Of a stretch of DNA of 64,000 nt, positions 62,038 through 64,000 are shown piece after piece. Location of the stretch: contig CANKUB010000001.1 of assembly GCA_947486575.1 (NCBI GenBank), positions 1 to 64,000 of the forward strand. The letters run 5' to 3'. Source of the stretch: Betaproteobacteria bacterium. Its GTDB lineage: Bacteria; Pseudomonadota; Gammaproteobacteria; Burkholderiales; SG8-41. Numbering within the stretch: the stretch's first letter is position 1; the number at the start of each line of letters is the position of its first letter. The notes under the pieces were generated by a model. The model saw nothing but the letters and a program-made list of their open reading frames with translations. It was not told the DNA's origin and ran no database searches. The translations under genes were made by a program, and so were the position numbers.

Positions 62038-62910
62038 ATGGCCGGCTCCAAGGAAATCCGCACCAAGATCAAGAGCGTGCAAAACACGCGCAAGATCACC
62101 AAGGCCATGGAAATGGTCGCGGCCTCCAAAATGCGCAAGGCGCAGGACCGCATGCGTACCGCGCGTCCGTATGCGGAAAAAATCCGCAATGTAGCGGCGC
62201 ATATCAGTCAGGCAAATCCTGAGTATCGGCATCCTTATCTGGTGGCGCGCGATACGGTCAAGCGCATCGGTATCATCGTCATCACCACCGACAAAGGTTT
62301 GTGCGGCGGCCTGAACACCAACATCCTGCGTCTTGCGATGAACAAGATGAAGGAATGGGAATCCGAGGGCGAAGAAATCGAGGTCTGCGCTATTGGCAAC
62401 AAGGGCTTGGGTTTTATGCAGCGGCTGGGCGCGAATATCGTGTCGAATGTGATCGGCCTCGGTGACAAGCCTGCGATGGAAAAGATGATCGGTGCGGTAA
62501 AAATCATGCTGGATGGCTACACGCAGGATCGTTTCGACCGCGTGATGATTTTCAACACCCGCTTCATTAACACCATGAAACAGGAACCGACGATGGAGCA
62601 ACTGCTGCCGTTGTCGAGTGAAGCGCTTGGTGCACAAAGCGCACAGCAGGGCAATTGGGACTACATCTACGAGCCCGACGCCAAAGTGGTACTGGAGCAA
62701 GTGCTGACACGCTACATCGAAGCACTGATTTATCAGGCGGTAACCGAAAACATGGCGTCCGAACAATCGGCGCGCATGGTGGCGATGAAAGCCGCTTCGG
62801 ATAACGCGGCCACGGTGATCGACGAACTGACGCTGATCTACAACAAAACGCGGCAGGCGGGTATTACTAAAGAATTGTCAGAGATCGTTGCCGGCGCGGC
62901 AGCCGTCTGA
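62038..62910 (+). CDS. atpG: F0F1 ATP synthase subunit gamma
   Basis: [54 protein letters not shown]. Confidence 0.98.
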   Translation: MAGSKEIRTKIKSVQNTRKITKAMEMVAASKMRKAQDRMRTARPYAEKIRNVAAHISQANPEYRHPYLVARDTVKRIGIIVITTDKGLCGGLNTNILRLAMNKMKEWESEGEEIEVCAIGNKGLGFMQRLGANIVSNVIGLGDKPAMEKMIGAVKIMLDGYTQDRFDRVMIFNTRFINTMKQEPTMEQLLPLSSEALGAQSAQQGNWDYIYEPDAKVVLEQVLTRYIEALIYQAVTENMASEQSARMVAMKAASDNAATVIDELTLIYNKTRQAGITKELSEIVAGAAAV

Positions 62911-62915
62911 TCTAA

Positions 62916-64000
<1,085 letters not shown>

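Overview
GC-rich chromosomal window that looks betaproteobacterial (Burkholderiales-like; inferred from gene content only). Left to right: (1) HicAB toxin-antitoxin pair and a SWIM/SNF2 helicase pair; (2) a catabolic region with five Bug/TctC-type periplasmic receptors, ACMSD-like amidohydrolases and LLM-class flavin/F420 oxidoreductases, enclosing a complete-looking cofactor F420 locus (fused CofG/CofH, NpdG, CofE, CofD, CofC); (3) zapA, a 6S RNA and an EVE-domain gene; (4) a cobalamin riboswitch and BtuB-like receptor; (5) an MsbA/glycan-modification cassette (Fdt/Qdt-type 3-amino-sugar genes, GT2, GtrA, an MBOAT flanked by two paralogous SGNH-like proteins, a PMT-like glycosyltransferase); (6) the replication-origin neighbourhood gyrB-dnaN-oriC-dnaA / rpmH-rnpA-yidC-mnmE-mnmG-rsmG-parAB with two perfect parS sites; (7) the atp operon, running off the right edge. 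The most notable unexplained signal is a dispersed AT-rich patch of about 25-30 bp ending in a conserved 13-mer (AAWCAAWWRSTTA, e.g. AAACAAATACTTA / AATCAATAACTTA). It recurs at least a dozen times on both strands: at gene starts and stops, in operon spacers, inside coding regions, inside the cobalamin riboswitch and next to the DnaA boxes. Its layout resembles an IHF site (A/T tract + WATCAANNNNTTR) but it is more constrained than that consensus. All counts are by eye.
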